Position numbers and translations under genes: made by a program. A stretch of 64,000 bases of DNA from Verrucomicrobiia bacterium. Its GTDB lineage: Bacteria; Verrucomicrobiota; Verrucomicrobiia; Verrucomicrobiales; DEV007. Shown here piece by piece: positions 8,798 to 18,090 of the stretch. The notes beneath the pieces were generated by a model, which saw nothing but the letters and a program-made list of their open reading frames with translations, ran no database searches and had not been told where the DNA came from. Each line of letters begins with the position of its first letter. Position 1 is the stretch's first letter. The DNA lies in assembly GCA_030425385.1 (NCBI GenBank), contig JAUIAH010000004.1, positions 186,001 through 250,000 of the forward strand. The letters are read 5' to 3'.

Positions 8798-9548
8798 ACC
8801 GTTAGACATAGCCATCCACGCCGCGAAGGAAGCCGGAGCGTTTCTTCGTGAGCACTTCGAGAATACGGAAGCCCTCGTGGTCAACGAAGCGAGTCAGCAT
8901 GATATCAAGCTGGAGCTCGATGTCCGCAGTCAGACATTGATCACGGAGTGCTTGTTAGGGAAGTTTCCCGATCATGCTCTGTATGGTGAAGAAGGCTTGG
9001 CCGGGAATCATGATAGTCCCTGGCAATGGATCGTGGATCCAATTGATGGGACGGTAAACTATTTCTATGGCATCCCGCACTATTGTGTTTCCATTGCTCT
9101 CCGTCATGAGGGAGTGACGCAACTCGGAGTGATCTACGATCCGTCTACGGATGAACTGTGGACGACCGCGTGTGGCAAAGGAGCCTTCTTGAATGGACGT
9201 CGCCTTCAGGTGAGTGATCGGGGTAACTTGAATGAAGCCGTGATCACGGTGGGATTCTCTAAGACCGCCGCCGCCATGGAGCAGGGAGTGGATCGCTTTC
9301 AGGACCTTTGCAAACAGGTCCGCAAGGTCCGCATCATGGGAAGCGCCGCGCTCGGACTTGCCTACATCGCCACCGGGCGTCTGGATGCCTATCTCGAGGG
9401 CTTCATCAGCCTGTGGGATATCGCTGCGGGAGTCCTCATGATCGAGGAGGCGGGTGGAGTGGTGGACGCGCGCAATCTTGACAACAGTCCTGACAAATTC
9501 AGCATCTGTGCCTCCAATGGCCATCTCACGCTTCCTGCGTGGGACTGA
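8790..9548 (+). CDS. Inositol monophosphatase family protein (SuhB-like)
   Basis: 252 residues, the usual length. Metal-binding motifs of the Li+-sensitive phosphatase family are visible: YGEEG, WIVDPIDGTVNYFYG and the C-terminal LWDIAAG. The substrate could be inositol 1-phosphate or another small sugar or nucleotide phosphate (3',5'-PAP phosphatases belong to the same superfamily), so no gene symbol is given. It overlaps the end of coaB by 8 nt and is the last gene of that operon. It converges on gdhA with a 30-bp gap. Confidence 0.9.
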   Translation: MSEPLDIAIHAAKEAGAFLREHFENTEALVVNEASQHDIKLELDVRSQTLITECLLGKFPDHALYGEEGLAGNHDSPWQWIVDPIDGTVNYFYGIPHYCVSIALRHEGVTQLGVIYDPSTDELWTTACGKGAFLNGRRLQVSDRGNLNEAVITVGFSKTAAAMEQGVDRFQDLCKQVRKVRIMGSAALGLAYIATGRLDAYLEGFISLWDIAAGVLMIEEAGGVVDARNLDNSPDKFSICASNGHLTLPAWD

Positions 9549-9578
9549 TCAGGAGGAGATCTTAGCTTAGTAAGATTG

Positions 9579-10931
9579 TTAGACCACGCCGTAGGCGAGC
9601 ATCGCGTCTGCCACTTTGATGAACCCGGCGACGTTGGATCCTTTCACATAATCCACATAACCATTGTCGCTGCCATGCTCCAAGCATTTGTGATGAATGT
9701 CATGCATGATCCCTTGCAGGCGCGCATCCACCTCTTGACGGCTCCAAGAAAGTCTCAGCGCATTCTGACTTTGTTCTAATCCTGAAACGGCCACGCCACC
9801 GGCATTCGCTGCTTTGCCAGGCCCGTAGAGAATCTTTGCCTCACGGAAGATAGTCACCGCCTCTGCTACCGACGGCATGTTGGCGCCTTCGGATACGGCC
9901 AGGACGCCATTCTGAACCAAAGCGTGCGCATCCTTTTCCGAAATTTCATTCTGCGTGGCGCAGGGTAGGGCAATGTCGACGGGAACATTCCAAGGCCGTT
10001 CTCCAGCATGGAACGTCGCCTCAGGATACTTCTCCGCGTATTCGTGAATCCGCCCACGGCGTTCTTCTTTCAAGTCCTTCAAATAAGCGAGCTTCTCCTG
10101 ATCGATCCCATTCGGATCGTGAATGAAGCCGGAGGAATCGGATGCCGTCACCACCTTGGCCCCCATGGTGAGTGATTTCTCGATCGCGTAGATCGCCACA
10201 TTGCCAGAGCCTGAAACCGCAACGGTCTTCCCCACCATCGAATCGCCCCGATGCTCGAACATGTTCTCGCAGAAGTAGACGCATCCATAGCCGGTCGCCT
10301 CTTTGCGCCCCGCGCTGCCACCAAATTCTAACCCTTTACCAGTCAACGTGCCGACGAAGCGATTGGCCAAACGCTTATATTGGCCAAACAAGAAACTGAT
10401 CTCGCGAGAGCCCACGCCGATATCGCCCGCTGGCACATCGGTGTCCTCCCCGATGTGGCGATGCAACTCAATCATCAGAGACTGACAGAAACGCATCACT
10501 TCGCTTCGGCTCTTGCCCCGAGGATTGAAGTTGGCGCCACCTTTGGCGCCCCCCATGGGGAGGCCGGTGAGGCTGTTCTTAAAGACTTGCTCAAACCCAA
10601 GAAACTTCAGAATGCTCTGAGTGACAGAGGGATGAAAGCGCAGTCCACCCTTATACGGACCGATGGCGTTGTTGAACTGCACCCGCCAAGCGCGGTTGGC
10701 GCGGACGGTGCCGTCGTCCGCTTCCCAGGTCACGCGAAAGATGACGATCCGATCCGGTTCGGTCATCCGTTCCAGGATCTGGGCGTCTTGATACTTCTGG
10801 TTGTCCAGAATGAGTGACATCACACTCTCAGTCACCTCCTGCACGGCCTGGTGAAATTCAGGTTCGTGAGGATTCCGTTTGATCAGTCCCTGCATGAACT
10901 GATCTACTTCTTTAGAACAGGCGTTAGACAT
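9579..10931 (-). CDS. gdhA: NADP-specific glutamate dehydrogenase
   Basis: 450 residues, typical of the hexameric assimilatory enzyme, which makes glutamate from 2-oxoglutarate and ammonium. Motifs are the substrate site PMGGAKGG, PAGDIGVGSREISFLFGQYK, the nucleotide-binding VSGSGNVAIYAIE and the C-terminal NAGGVAVSGLEQSQN. It lies 39 nt downstream of folE2 on the same strand and may be cotranscribed with it. No Shine-Dalgarno sequence is obvious before ATG 10931. Confidence 0.97.
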   Translation of the reverse strand: MSNACSKEVDQFMQGLIKRNPHEPEFHQAVQEVTESVMSLILDNQKYQDAQILERMTEPDRIVIFRVTWEADDGTVRANRAWRVQFNNAIGPYKGGLRFHPSVTQSILKFLGFEQVFKNSLTGLPMGGAKGGANFNPRGKSRSEVMRFCQSLMIELHRHIGEDTDVPAGDIGVGSREISFLFGQYKRLANRFVGTLTGKGLEFGGSAGRKEATGYGCVYFCENMFEHRGDSMVGKTVAVSGSGNVAIYAIEKSLTMGAKVVTASDSSGFIHDPNGIDQEKLAYLKDLKEERRGRIHEYAEKYPEATFHAGERPWNVPVDIALPCATQNEISEKDAHALVQNGVLAVSEGANMPSVAEAVTIFREAKILYGPGKAANAGGVAVSGLEQSQNALRLSWSRQEVDARLQGIMHDIHHKCLEHGSDNGYVDYVKGSNVAGFIKVADAMLAYGVV

Positions 10932-10970
10932 GGCTCGTGAAGATGTGGGGACTTTGGAAACGGAAATGAC

Positions 10971-11756
10971 TTACCCTTCCACCACGACCGCGAAGGCGTT
11001 GTGATTGTGAATCGACTCGAAGTTCTCGCCTTCGATTCGAAAGGTGTCGATCCCATTCATGGCTCGTAATTTCACCGCGACATTCCGCACGAGATCCTCG
11101 ACGAATACCGGATGATCGTAAGCACGCTCGGTGACCTGTTTCTCATCTGGCCGCTTGAGAACACTATAAAGTTCGGAACTTCCACTCGCCTCCACCGCTC
11201 GGATCAGGGTGGGAATGCTAGGCAAATCAGGCGCCTTACCCGTCACCGTGACGAGAACTTCTCCGCGCTGATTGTGCGCTCCACGCGCCGCGATGTTGCG
11301 CGAACAGGGGCAAAGCGTGGTCACCGGGACGCGGACGGATAACGCAATCGCTTCGCGACCTTCCGCTAGCCTTTCCGCTTTCAAGGTGACCTGATAGTCC
11401 AGTTTGCCACTGCTCTTCGTGATCGGAGCCGCCTTGGTGATAAAGTAAGGGAATTGAAGTTCGAAGGTTGCCTCGCTGGCCTCCAAACGCTCGAGCATGG
11501 TCTCCAAGATTGCCGGCAGTTGAGCCAGGGAGACGGATTCAGCCACCTCAGAAAGAATGGCTACGAAACGACTCATGTGCGTCCCGCGAAGTTCAGGAGA
11601 CAGGGCGACCGCCATGGCTGCAGTGGCCACTGTTGCCTGCTTGTCATTCTCGCAATCGAGAAAGATGATAGGGTGCCGCAGTTCGCGGATGCCAACACGT
11701 TGGATGGCCACGTCGCGCGAGTCCCGTTCGTTCTGAGTGTCTTCCAGCTTTTCCAT
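10971..11756 (-). CDS. folE2: GTP cyclohydrolase IB (FolE2)
   Basis: 261 residues from ATG 11756, with a TTG one codon upstream. It converts GTP to dihydroneopterin triphosphate for folate or queuosine precursors, using flexible metal choice. The family's active-site Cys region is VTTLCPCSRNIAARGAHNQRG. The C-terminal VRNVAVKLRAMNGID and FRIEGENFESIHNHNAFAVV are also typical. The gene begins just after the rpsR terminator and leads into gdhA. Known of the family: FolE2 often replaces or backs up zinc-dependent FolE; whether FolE exists here is not visible. Confidence 0.95.
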   Translation of the reverse strand: MEKLEDTQNERDSRDVAIQRVGIRELRHPIIFLDCENDKQATVATAAMAVALSPELRGTHMSRFVAILSEVAESVSLAQLPAILETMLERLEASEATFELQFPYFITKAAPITKSSGKLDYQVTLKAERLAEGREAIALSVRVPVTTLCPCSRNIAARGAHNQRGEVLVTVTGKAPDLPSIPTLIRAVEASGSSELYSVLKRPDEKQVTERAYDHPVFVEDLVRNVAVKLRAMNGIDTFRIEGENFESIHNHNAFAVVVEG

Positions 11757-11764
11757 CAATCGAT

Positions 11765-11796
11765 AAAAAAAGCCTGTCCGATCGGGGCAGGCTTCT
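11765..11796 (-). terminator. Rho-independent terminator of rpmG-rpsR
   Basis: On the minus strand a stem AAGCCTG/CAGGCTT is followed by a run of seven T residues. It sits 47 nt past the rpsR stop and just before folE2. Confidence 0.85.
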
Positions 11797-11842
11797 TCGT
11801 TCCACTTGTTGCCGCCAATAGAGAGGCGACAGTGAAAGGGAC

Positions 11843-12082
11843 TTATGGGAGGAGATTGACCGCGCGTGCGCGCTTGATCTCGCGAGTGATCTTGCGATGC
11901 AACTTGGCGGAAACTCCCGTGATACGCCGGGGCAGGATGCGCCCCGTCTCCGTGGTGAATTTCGAAAGCAACTCCGGGTCCTTGAAGGTCACCTTCTCAA
12001 CGGGGAGGTCGAGACGGCGGCGCGGCATCTTGCGATTGGCGCGGCGGAGATTGGCGAGTCGTTCACGGGTCTTCGGTTCCAT
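11843..12082 (-). CDS. rpsR: 30S ribosomal protein S18
   Basis: 79 residues, basic, with the S18 signature (FTTETGRILPRRITGVSAKLHRKITREIKRAR). It binds S6 on the platform of the small subunit. It lies 31 nt downstream of rpmG and is followed by a strong terminator. Length and sequence are ordinary. Confidence 0.97.
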   Translation of the reverse strand: MEPKTRERLANLRRANRKMPRRRLDLPVEKVTFKDPELLSKFTTETGRILPRRITGVSAKLHRKITREIKRARAVNLLP

Positions 12083-12113
12083 AGTCCTTACAAATAAAGT
12101 CTAAAAATTGCCG

Positions 12114-12287
12114 CTAGCGCTTTTCGCGGTGGAGGGTCCGGCGCTTGAGGAAGGGATTGAACTTCACCTTCTCAAGTCTTCCAGGAGTCCGAAGGCTCTT
12201 CTTGTTACGTGTCGTCACGTACTGAGAGGCCTGTTTGCCCTCAGCACGAGCTTCCGTGCACTCTAGAATGATGACGTCTCTTGCCAT
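12114..12287 (-). CDS. rpmG: 50S ribosomal protein L33
   Basis: 57 residues, starting MARDVIILECTEAR and ending with the basic tail LKRRTLHREKR; the middle YVTTRNK is typical. Only one Cys is present, so this is the zinc-independent form. I place the start at ATG 12287, because the frame is open further upstream but only this Met gives the family length. A possible promoter (TTGCAG 12320-12325, 16 nt, TAGTTT 12298-12303 on the minus strand) lies just upstream, giving a leader of a few nucleotides. Confidence 0.93.
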   Translation of the reverse strand: MARDVIILECTEARAEGKQASQYVTTRNKKSLRTPGRLEKVKFNPFLKRRTLHREKR

Positions 12288-12357
12288 AGCGGACCGGAAA
12301 CTAGGAGGAAACCCTTTCCCTGCAACTAAAAAGTCGGAGACTTGTCGGGTTCCCCAT

Positions 12358-12798
12358 TCAATGGGCAAACAATTGCCCTGGATCCCGGAAACTCTTGAAT
12401 TCCAGGGCGTTGCCGCTCGGGTCCGCCAGAAACATCGTCGCCTGTTCCCCAACCTCTCCTTCAAATCGTAGGTACGGTTCGATGATATACTGAATGGAAG
12501 GGATCCTTCGGAGCTTCTCCACCAGGGCGTGCCAAGCCTCCCACGGCAGGACCACCCCGTAATGCGGTACCGGTACTTCGTGCCCGTCCACCGGGTTGGC
12601 TCCCCCTGAATCAGCGCCTTCAATCTCGTGAATCACGAACTGGTGTCCGTAGACGTTGAAATCCACCCAGCGCTCGGCTGAGCGTCCTTCGGGAAAGCCC
12701 AGGGTCGTCCCATAAAAGGCGCGGGCCGCGGCCAGATCATTCACGGGCACGGCGACATGGAAAGGACACAAAGGAGAGACAGACACACGACCAACCAA
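12358..12798 (-). CDS. VOC (glyoxalase/bleomycin resistance fold) family protein
   Basis: 146 residues. Family marks are [27 protein letters not shown] at the start and [15 protein letters not shown] at the end, with the expected metal-binding His and Glu positions (FHVAV, ALEFK). The family includes dioxygenases, isomerases and lyases; the substrate cannot be told. Residue G[18 protein letters not shown] resembles the catechol-dioxygenase-like subgroup common in marine bacteria. It is divergent from the sulfatase gene and lies 70 nt upstream of rpmG. Confidence 0.9.
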   Translation of the reverse strand: MVGRVSVSPLCPFHVAVPVNDLAAARAFYGTTLGFPEGRSAERWVDFNVYGHQFVIHEIEGADSGGANPVDGHEVPVPHYGVVLPWEAWHALVEKLRRIPSIQYIIEPYLRFEGEVGEQATMFLADPSGNALEFKSFRDPGQLFAH

Positions 12799-12871
12799 GC
12801 CCAGTCTTCGCCACGATCAAGGACCGCTTCCCTTCCTTGATCCGTTGATCGCTATCTGAAACGATGGTGCC

Positions 12872-14278
12872 GTGAAACGACCTGTTCTTCTCCTGCTTGG
12901 TTGCTTGTTAGACCTGACGATTGTTCTTGGCCATGCTCAGGGGACTCGCCCTAACGTCATCACCGTCTTTATCGATGACATGGGATGGTCAGATTTATCG
13001 TGTTTCGGAGGAGTGACCAAGACTGCGGAGATCGATCGCTTGGCTGCCGAGGGCATTCGATTCACACAGTTCTACGTCAATGCGCCCATCTGCTCGCCCT
13101 CGCGCGTGGCCTTGACCACGGGCCAATATCCACAGCGCTGGCGCATCACGTCCTTTCTCAACAATCGCCGCAATAATCGAGAACGCGGCATGGCACAATG
13201 GTTAGATCCGAATGCGCCGACGCTGGCTCGAGCCCTTCAGCAAGCTGGCTACGCCACGGGTCACTTCGGGAAATGGCACATGGGAGGACAGCGTGATGTG
13301 GCAGAGGCACCGCCGATCAGTGCGTATGGCTTTGATCAGAGTCTCACCAATTTCGAAGGCATGGGGGCGAAGCTTCTGCCGCTCACTAGGAAGCCCGACG
13401 TGAATGGTGGTGATCCGATCCATGGTCGCCTCTGGGAACGTGCCGAGATTCTCGGTGGACCGGTCATTTGGATGCAGCGGTCACACATCACCGAGGGGTT
13501 TGTCAACAGTGCTCTAGCATTCATCAATCAAGCGCAGCGCGCTGAGAAACCATTCTACATGAACGTGTGGCCGGATGACGTGCACACGCCGCTTTATCCG
13601 CCGTTGGCGACGTGGAAAGACGGGAAACGAGGCCTCTACGCGGGAGTTCTCCAATCCATGGATCGCCAACTCGGTCCTCTCTTCGCAAGGATTCGTGATG
13701 ACGCGACCCTCTCTCAGAAGACGCTCATCATCCTTTGTTCGGACAATGGGCACGAAGAAGGCTATGGGCGCTCCCACCCTTTGCGGGGTGCCAAGACGTG
13801 GCTCTATGAAGGCGGGATTCGATCCCCCTTGATCGTGTGGGGACCCGGACTGATCGACAAGAGCCAGTGGGGCACGACGAATGAAGATTCCGTCCTCTGC
13901 GCGCTCGATTTGAATCGTTCTCTACATACACTTTGTGGTGTGAACGCCCCCGACGGGCTGGATGGGGAGGATCTCGCAACAACGTTGTTAGGCCAATCCC
14001 AAGCGAGTCGCCATGCTCCCATCATCTGGCGTCGCCCTCCCGACCGACCCGGTTTCGGGCATGGCTTTCAAGAGGATAATCCTGACATTGCCATTCGAGA
14101 AGGGCGCTGGAAATGCCTGGGTAACTTTGATGGCGCCGCGCCGCAATTATATGATTTGAAAGAGGATCCCTCAGAGCGTGACAATCTTCACGGGAAATAC
14201 CCTGACATTGCCACGCGGTTGCGAAGGCTGGCATTGGCTTGGAATGAAGCCATGCCCAAAGACGCAGGTGTGCCTTAA
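12872..14278 (+). CDS. Secreted formylglycine-dependent sulfatase
   Basis: 468 residues with a signal peptide (MKRPVLLLLGCLLDLTIVLG). The catalytic Cys74 lies in CSPSRVALTTG, the C-x-P-x-R motif converted to formylglycine. Metal-binding Asp35-Asp36 lie in IDDMGWSD, and the second metal site is in LCSDNGHEEG. Family S1 sulfatases remove sulfate from polysaccharides or small esters; such genes are numerous in Verrucomicrobiota that degrade algal or animal glycans. The GTG start lies 6 nt after a weak -10 (TTGATC 12837-12842, 17 nt, AACGAT 12860-12865). Its stop overlaps the stop of the convergent PDZ gene by 4 nt. Confidence 0.93.
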   Translation: MKRPVLLLLGCLLDLTIVLGHAQGTRPNVITVFIDDMGWSDLSCFGGVTKTAEIDRLAAEGIRFTQFYVNAPICSPSRVALTTGQYPQRWRITSFLNNRRNNRERGMAQWLDPNAPTLARALQQAGYATGHFGKWHMGGQRDVAEAPPISAYGFDQSLTNFEGMGAKLLPLTRKPDVNGGDPIHGRLWERAEILGGPVIWMQRSHITEGFVNSALAFINQAQRAEKPFYMNVWPDDVHTPLYPPLATWKDGKRGLYAGVLQSMDRQLGPLFARIRDDATLSQKTLIILCSDNGHEEGYGRSHPLRGAKTWLYEGGIRSPLIVWGPGLIDKSQWGTTNEDSVLCALDLNRSLHTLCGVNAPDGLDGEDLATTLLGQSQASRHAPIIWRRPPDRPGFGHGFQEDNPDIAIREGRWKCLGNFDGAAPQLYDLKEDPSERDNLHGKYPDIATRLRRLALAWNEAMPKDAGVP

Positions 14279-15117
14279 GGCTGTGCGGCTCCTTGCTCGG
14301 GCAATGTCGTCGACGCCTCCATCGCCTGGCGACGAATCCATTGGTCAAAGTAGCGCTCCTGTTTCTCCAATTCGATCGGCTCGGAAAGCTCCATAATGTC
14401 GCGTGTCCGTCGACCCAAGCGCACGTTCAAGTTGAGAATGCGGGCACCTTCAGCAATCCCACGCTGCACTTTCAGGTCCACGGGCGTGCCTCTCTTTCTG
14501 CCACTGATATACTCTTTGAACTTGGTGAGTGTCGGGGTAGTGGCTCCGAACAAACGGACCTGCTGCCCATTGCGCAGGGGAAGGGGATCAAATTTCAAGT
14601 CGTCGACCTGGAGGATGTGATCGCCCGGGCGCAGCCCCGCTCGCGAGGCCGCCGAGTGCGGCAAGACATCATCAACAAGGATGCACGGGAGCGATCTCTC
14701 CGCGCCCGGCTCGTCGACAAATCCTTGGCGCATGATGATCCCTAGAAAGCCGCTGTGGTCCATCGAGTCGACCACCGCCTCATACATGGCCTCGCCCAAC
14801 CGATGCTTGAGTTCGGGATCCACCGCCTGCACATAGTCGAGGGCGAGCGCCTCCCGAAGAGCTTGTGGATGTTCCTTGGAGTAGCGCTCCAGCGCCACGT
14901 GCGTGCGTTCGCGGATGTCGAAGCTGTCGGATGAGAGACCGCTCAGCAGTTCTCGCAGCGCAGCAGCCGTTGGCTTCGGCAGGGGCTCTATTTCCGGGGT
15001 CACTCCCTCGACCTGGTCAGCGGGATCTCCCGGCTCTGGCTCTGCCAACGGGATCGCCGGAGGGCCTTGGGCCACCGTGATCCCTGCGGATACAAACAAC
15101 AGAAACGCCTTCTTCAT
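14275..15117 (-). CDS. Secreted PDZ-domain protein of unknown function
   Basis: 280 residues from ATG 15117, which gives a clean signal peptide (MKKAFLLFVSAGITVAQG); the frame extends 11 codons further without need. After a proline-rich linker there is a helical region (about 50-115; FDIRERTHVALERYSKEHP). It is followed by a PDZ domain (about 125-230; GFLGIIM, VLPHSAASRAGLRPGDHIL). No protease domain is present, so it is not a DegP or CtpA enzyme. It probably binds peptides in the periplasm. The next gene, 73 nt upstream on the same strand, is also secreted, and the pair may be an operon. Confidence 0.85.
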   Translation of the reverse strand: MKKAFLLFVSAGITVAQGPPAIPLAEPEPGDPADQVEGVTPEIEPLPKPTAAALRELLSGLSSDSFDIRERTHVALERYSKEHPQALREALALDYVQAVDPELKHRLGEAMYEAVVDSMDHSGFLGIIMRQGFVDEPGAERSLPCILVDDVLPHSAASRAGLRPGDHILQVDDLKFDPLPLRNGQQVRLFGATTPTLTKFKEYISGRKRGTPVDLKVQRGIAEGARILNLNVRLGRRTRDIMELSEPIELEKQERYFDQWIRRQAMEASTTLPEQGAAQP

Positions 15118-15190
15118 ACGCCATTCTAGGACGCGTTTGCGAAGACGCAATCACGGCCATTTGCCAGAATTTCCATAAGATATGCCCGGC

Positions 15191-16048
15191 TCACGGCGCT
15201 TCCTTCTCGAAGCGGACGCTGGGATAAGTCTTCTGCTCCACTTGGTGTCGCCCCGACACCCTGCCTTGAAAGCGCAATTGATCGCCGTCGACCACCACAC
15301 CTTGGAGCGGGTGTCCCGTCACCCAGACCGATCCAAATAGATGCCCGCGATACTTGGGAACCGGCTTCCCTTTCTTGTCGTAGATCATCCCGCCAATGCG
15401 CTGGTAACCTTGGTTGGCGATGTCAGCAGGTTCTGGCACTTGCAGCACCACGCCTTCATCTCCCACTTGCTCCACTTTGCCCTCGATCACCACCACGGGC
15501 ATCTTCCGCATGGCTCGTCGTTCATCTTGAGCCTGTAGTCGAGCGGTCGCGACCGCCACTCGTTCGGTACGCTGCGAACGTTCCTCCTGCGCGGAGGCGA
15601 TGGGATCCATCTTGTAGGCATTGACAAAGTTCTCTGGAAGCTGGTGGGCCCAGACTTTCGCCGCTCCCGTGCTGTGAAAGATCGTCAATTGGGTCTTCGT
15701 CCACTGCTGAACCTGATACTGCTTCAATATCGTCCCGTCCTTCAGCATCAGGTCGTAGGGATCTGTGGGAGTGGCCGGTGTCGCGGTCGGAGAGGTCGCA
15801 GAAGCGGTGACGTCGCTAGGTTGATCGGGAGCCGTCGCCACCGCCGCCCCGGAAGCAGCAGGCAGCGCAGGGCCTTCTTCCTCCTCTTCGGCAGCTACCT
15901 CGGCCCCATCATCCTGAGTTTCCACCGGATCAATCTCGTCGAGCGGAGGAGGGGAGACGGGAACGGGAAGCGGCACGTCAGAATCCTGACACCATCCTAC
16001 TCGGACAAACAGGACCGATACAAGCAGCGCATGCAGCAGAATCTTCAT
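15191..16048 (-). CDS. Secreted protein of unknown function with acidic Pro/Ala-rich region
   Basis: 285 residues from ATG 16048, chosen for its signal peptide (MKILLHALLVSVLFVRVGWCQ). Residues 22-85 are low-complexity Pro/Ala/Glu-rich. A repeated pattern of beta-type stretches follows (YDLMLKDGTILKQYQVQQWT; VEGKVEQVGDEGVVLQVP), each reading like a KDG-x-V-L small beta-barrel module that is common in Verrucomicrobiota secreted proteins. I do not recognise a named family. It is transcribed toward the PDZ gene. tRNA-Arg begins 88 nt upstream on the other strand. Confidence 0.75.
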   Translation of the reverse strand: MKILLHALLVSVLFVRVGWCQDSDVPLPVPVSPPPLDEIDPVETQDDGAEVAAEEEEEGPALPAASGAAVATAPDQPSDVTASATSPTATPATPTDPYDLMLKDGTILKQYQVQQWTKTQLTIFHSTGAAKVWAHQLPENFVNAYKMDPIASAQEERSQRTERVAVATARLQAQDERRAMRKMPVVVIEGKVEQVGDEGVVLQVPEPADIANQGYQRIGGMIYDKKGKPVPKYRGHLFGSVWVTGHPLQGVVVDGDQLRFQGRVSGRHQVEQKTYPSVRFEKEAP

Positions 16049-16096
16049 GAGCGAGAGTGTAACGGAGGGATTCGCGCTGGGCAAGAGTAGGGCTGC

Positions 16097-16124
16097 TTGA
16101 CAACGGAAGGCGACCCATTACGAT
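16097..16124 (+). promoter_or_regulatory. Promoter of tRNA-Arg
   Basis: A perfect TTGACA (16097-16102) and TACGAT (16119-16124) are 16 nt apart. The tRNA begins 12 nt after the -10, which fits a very short 5' leader. Confidence 0.6.
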
Positions 16125-16135
16125 GGGCCCACTAA

Positions 16136-16207
16136 GCACCCGTAGTGTAATGGATAACACACTGGTTTCCGGAGCCAGGAATAGGGGTTCGACTCCCTTC
16201 GGGTGTA
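16136..16207 (+). tRNA. tRNA-Arg (CCG)
   Basis: The acceptor GCACCCG pairs with CGGGTGT with one G-U pair. D-stem GTGT/ACAC, anticodon stem CTGGT/GCCAG with loop TTCCGGA (anticodon CCG) and T-loop TTCGACT all fold. The CCA end is not encoded. Confidence 0.93.
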
Positions 16208-16258
16208 TGTTTTCCGAATGATCTTGCGGTTTGGCGGGGAAGGGGAAAGCCTTCCGGC

Positions 16259-17128
16259 ATGGAGTCAACCAGCGCAGCGATCGGTGTCATTGGTGGGAGC
16301 GGATTATATGAGCTAGAAGGATTCGAGAAATCGGAGGAGCATCAAATAGAGACTCCCTTCGGGCCACCTTCAGACGCGATCATTGGAGGCTCATTTCACG
16401 GGCGCCGCGTTTATTTCCTCCCGCGACATGGGCGAGGGCACCGTCTCCTTCCAACCGAACTCCCTCACCGAGCCAATATCTGGGCCCTGCGATCCCTCGG
16501 GGTGCGCTGGATCCTATCAGCCACCGCGGTTGGAAGTTTGAAGGAGATCTACGAGCCGAGGCATCTCGTGATTCCAGATCAGTTCGTTGATCGTACCAGT
16601 CAGCGTGCGCAACACACCTTCTTCGGCAATGGCATCGTTGCCCATATCGCCTTTGCAGATCCCACCAGCGCGACCCTCCGCAACGCCATCGTTGCTGCCG
16701 CTCGGAAACTTGGCGTGCCCCATCATCATGGAGGGACCTATGTGAACATGGATGGTCCTGCCTTCTCCACGCGCGCTGAGTCAAACGCCAACCGGCAGTT
16801 GGGGTTCGATGTCATCGGCATGACGAATCTTCCAGAAGCCAAACTTGCTCGCGAAGCGGAGATCGCTTTCGCCACCCTGGCTTTCATCACGGATTATGAT
16901 TGCTGGCGGGAAGAAGATGAACCAGTCACCGCAGAGACGGTCACCGGGCATCTCAAGGCAAACGCCGCCTCGGCGAAGCGCCTTCTGAGTGAAGTGATCC
17001 CCAAGATCCCGCAGGCCCTTGAGGAGCCTGAGCATCGCGCGCTCGATGCCGCGTTGTTCTCGTCACCTGACGATTGGCCAGTCGAAGCGTGTGAGCGCTT
17101 GCGTCCCATCCTTGGCCGCTTTCTATAA
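16259..17128 (+). CDS. mtnP: S-methyl-5'-thioadenosine phosphorylase (MTAP type)
   Basis: 289 residues. Phosphorolysis of methylthioadenosine from polyamine synthesis gives adenine and methylthioribose 1-phosphate. Motifs are IGVIGGSGLYELEG with the phosphate site, FLPRHGRGHRLLPTELPHRANI and the substrate loop YVNMDGPAFSTRAES. The related 6-oxopurine phosphorylases are similar, so specificity for MTA rather than inosine is likely but not proven. It follows tRNA-Arg by 51 nt and ends 38 nt before the first deacetylase. Confidence 0.92.
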   Translation: MESTSAAIGVIGGSGLYELEGFEKSEEHQIETPFGPPSDAIIGGSFHGRRVYFLPRHGRGHRLLPTELPHRANIWALRSLGVRWILSATAVGSLKEIYEPRHLVIPDQFVDRTSQRAQHTFFGNGIVAHIAFADPTSATLRNAIVAAARKLGVPHHHGGTYVNMDGPAFSTRAESNANRQLGFDVIGMTNLPEAKLAREAEIAFATLAFITDYDCWREEDEPVTAETVTGHLKANAASAKRLLSEVIPKIPQALEEPEHRALDAALFSSPDDWPVEACERLRPILGRFL

Positions 17129-17166
17129 GGGTCCCGTAAAAACTGTAATTGCCTAATCTGTCAGCC

Positions 17167-18090
17167 ATGTTGAAATGCCGCTTCCTCCTCGCTGGGATCA
17201 CTCTAAGCCTCCTGGCTACGTCCTGCCTCACCGCCTGCGTCAGCATGGGAAAGCGATTGCCTTGGGAAACGCCATCAGGGGACGAGACTGCCGAAGCAAA
17301 GCGCCGTGAGTGGGCGGAATCGACCTTGCGCCCGTTTCGGACGCCGACGCTGAAACCGCCCAAGAATCGCTATTTCAAAGTGCCAGGACACGGGCCGGTC
17401 GTCGCCATGACCTTTGATGACGGCCCCCGCCCGTGGACCATGGATCTCCTGGACTCGTTGAAGGAGCGAAATATCAAAGCCACATTCTTCGTGGTTGGCC
17501 GAGCCGTGGCCACGTATCCCGAAGTCACGAAACGAATCGTGGCCGAGGGACATGAAATCGCCAACCATACGTGGAATCATCCCAAGAACATGGCGAGGAT
17601 GCCCGAGCGAGTGGTGCGGAAAGAGCTGCAAGCCTGCCACGACATCATTGTTCAAACTACCGGAGCAGTTCCTCGGCTCTTTCGCCCCCCAGGCGGTAGC
17701 TTCACGGTTTCCCAAAGCCAGTGGATATACGATGAATGGGACTATGTGAATATCATGTGGTCGGTGGATCCCCTGGATTGGAAGCGGCCCGGGGCCGAAG
17801 TCATCAAGAATCGGATGGTTGAAGGGGCTCATGACGGTGCCATCCTCCTCGCCCACGATCTCCACCAGCCCACCGTGAAAGCCATGCCAGCGACGCTCGA
17901 TGCGCTGATGGCAGAGGGATATCATTTCCTCCGCGTGAGTGAACTCTTGGCCCTCGATCGACCCGAGGCCCAGCTCACCGTCTTCCCTGCGCGTGTGGTG
18001 AAGAAATCAGAAGCGCAGGATGTAGAAATTCAATCTCAGGGGGCGCCGCAAACGCCTGAGGTCATCAAGGCGCGAGTCGTCCAGCCGTGA
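17167..18090 (+). CDS. Polysaccharide deacetylase family lipoprotein (first of a pair)
   Basis: 307 residues from ATG 17167; a TTG at 17149 would add six residues. A lipoprotein-type signal (LLATSC) opens the protein. The NodB domain (about 80-265) shows motif 1 TFDDGPRPW, motif 2 HEIANHTWNHP and motif 3 RPPGG. The His and Asp expected for a metal-dependent deacetylase are all present. Family members remove acetyl groups from peptidoglycan, chitin or other glycans; the target is unknown. It overlaps the next gene by 4 nt and shares with it an N-terminal tract GK-x-LPWE and RY-x-x-VP, so the two arose by duplication. Confidence 0.9.
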   Translation: MLKCRFLLAGITLSLLATSCLTACVSMGKRLPWETPSGDETAEAKRREWAESTLRPFRTPTLKPPKNRYFKVPGHGPVVAMTFDDGPRPWTMDLLDSLKERNIKATFFVVGRAVATYPEVTKRIVAEGHEIANHTWNHPKNMARMPERVVRKELQACHDIIVQTTGAVPRLFRPPGGSFTVSQSQWIYDEWDYVNIMWSVDPLDWKRPGAEVIKNRMVEGAHDGAILLAHDLHQPTVKAMPATLDALMAEGYHFLRVSELLALDRPEAQLTVFPARVVKKSEAQDVEIQSQGAPQTPEVIKARVVQP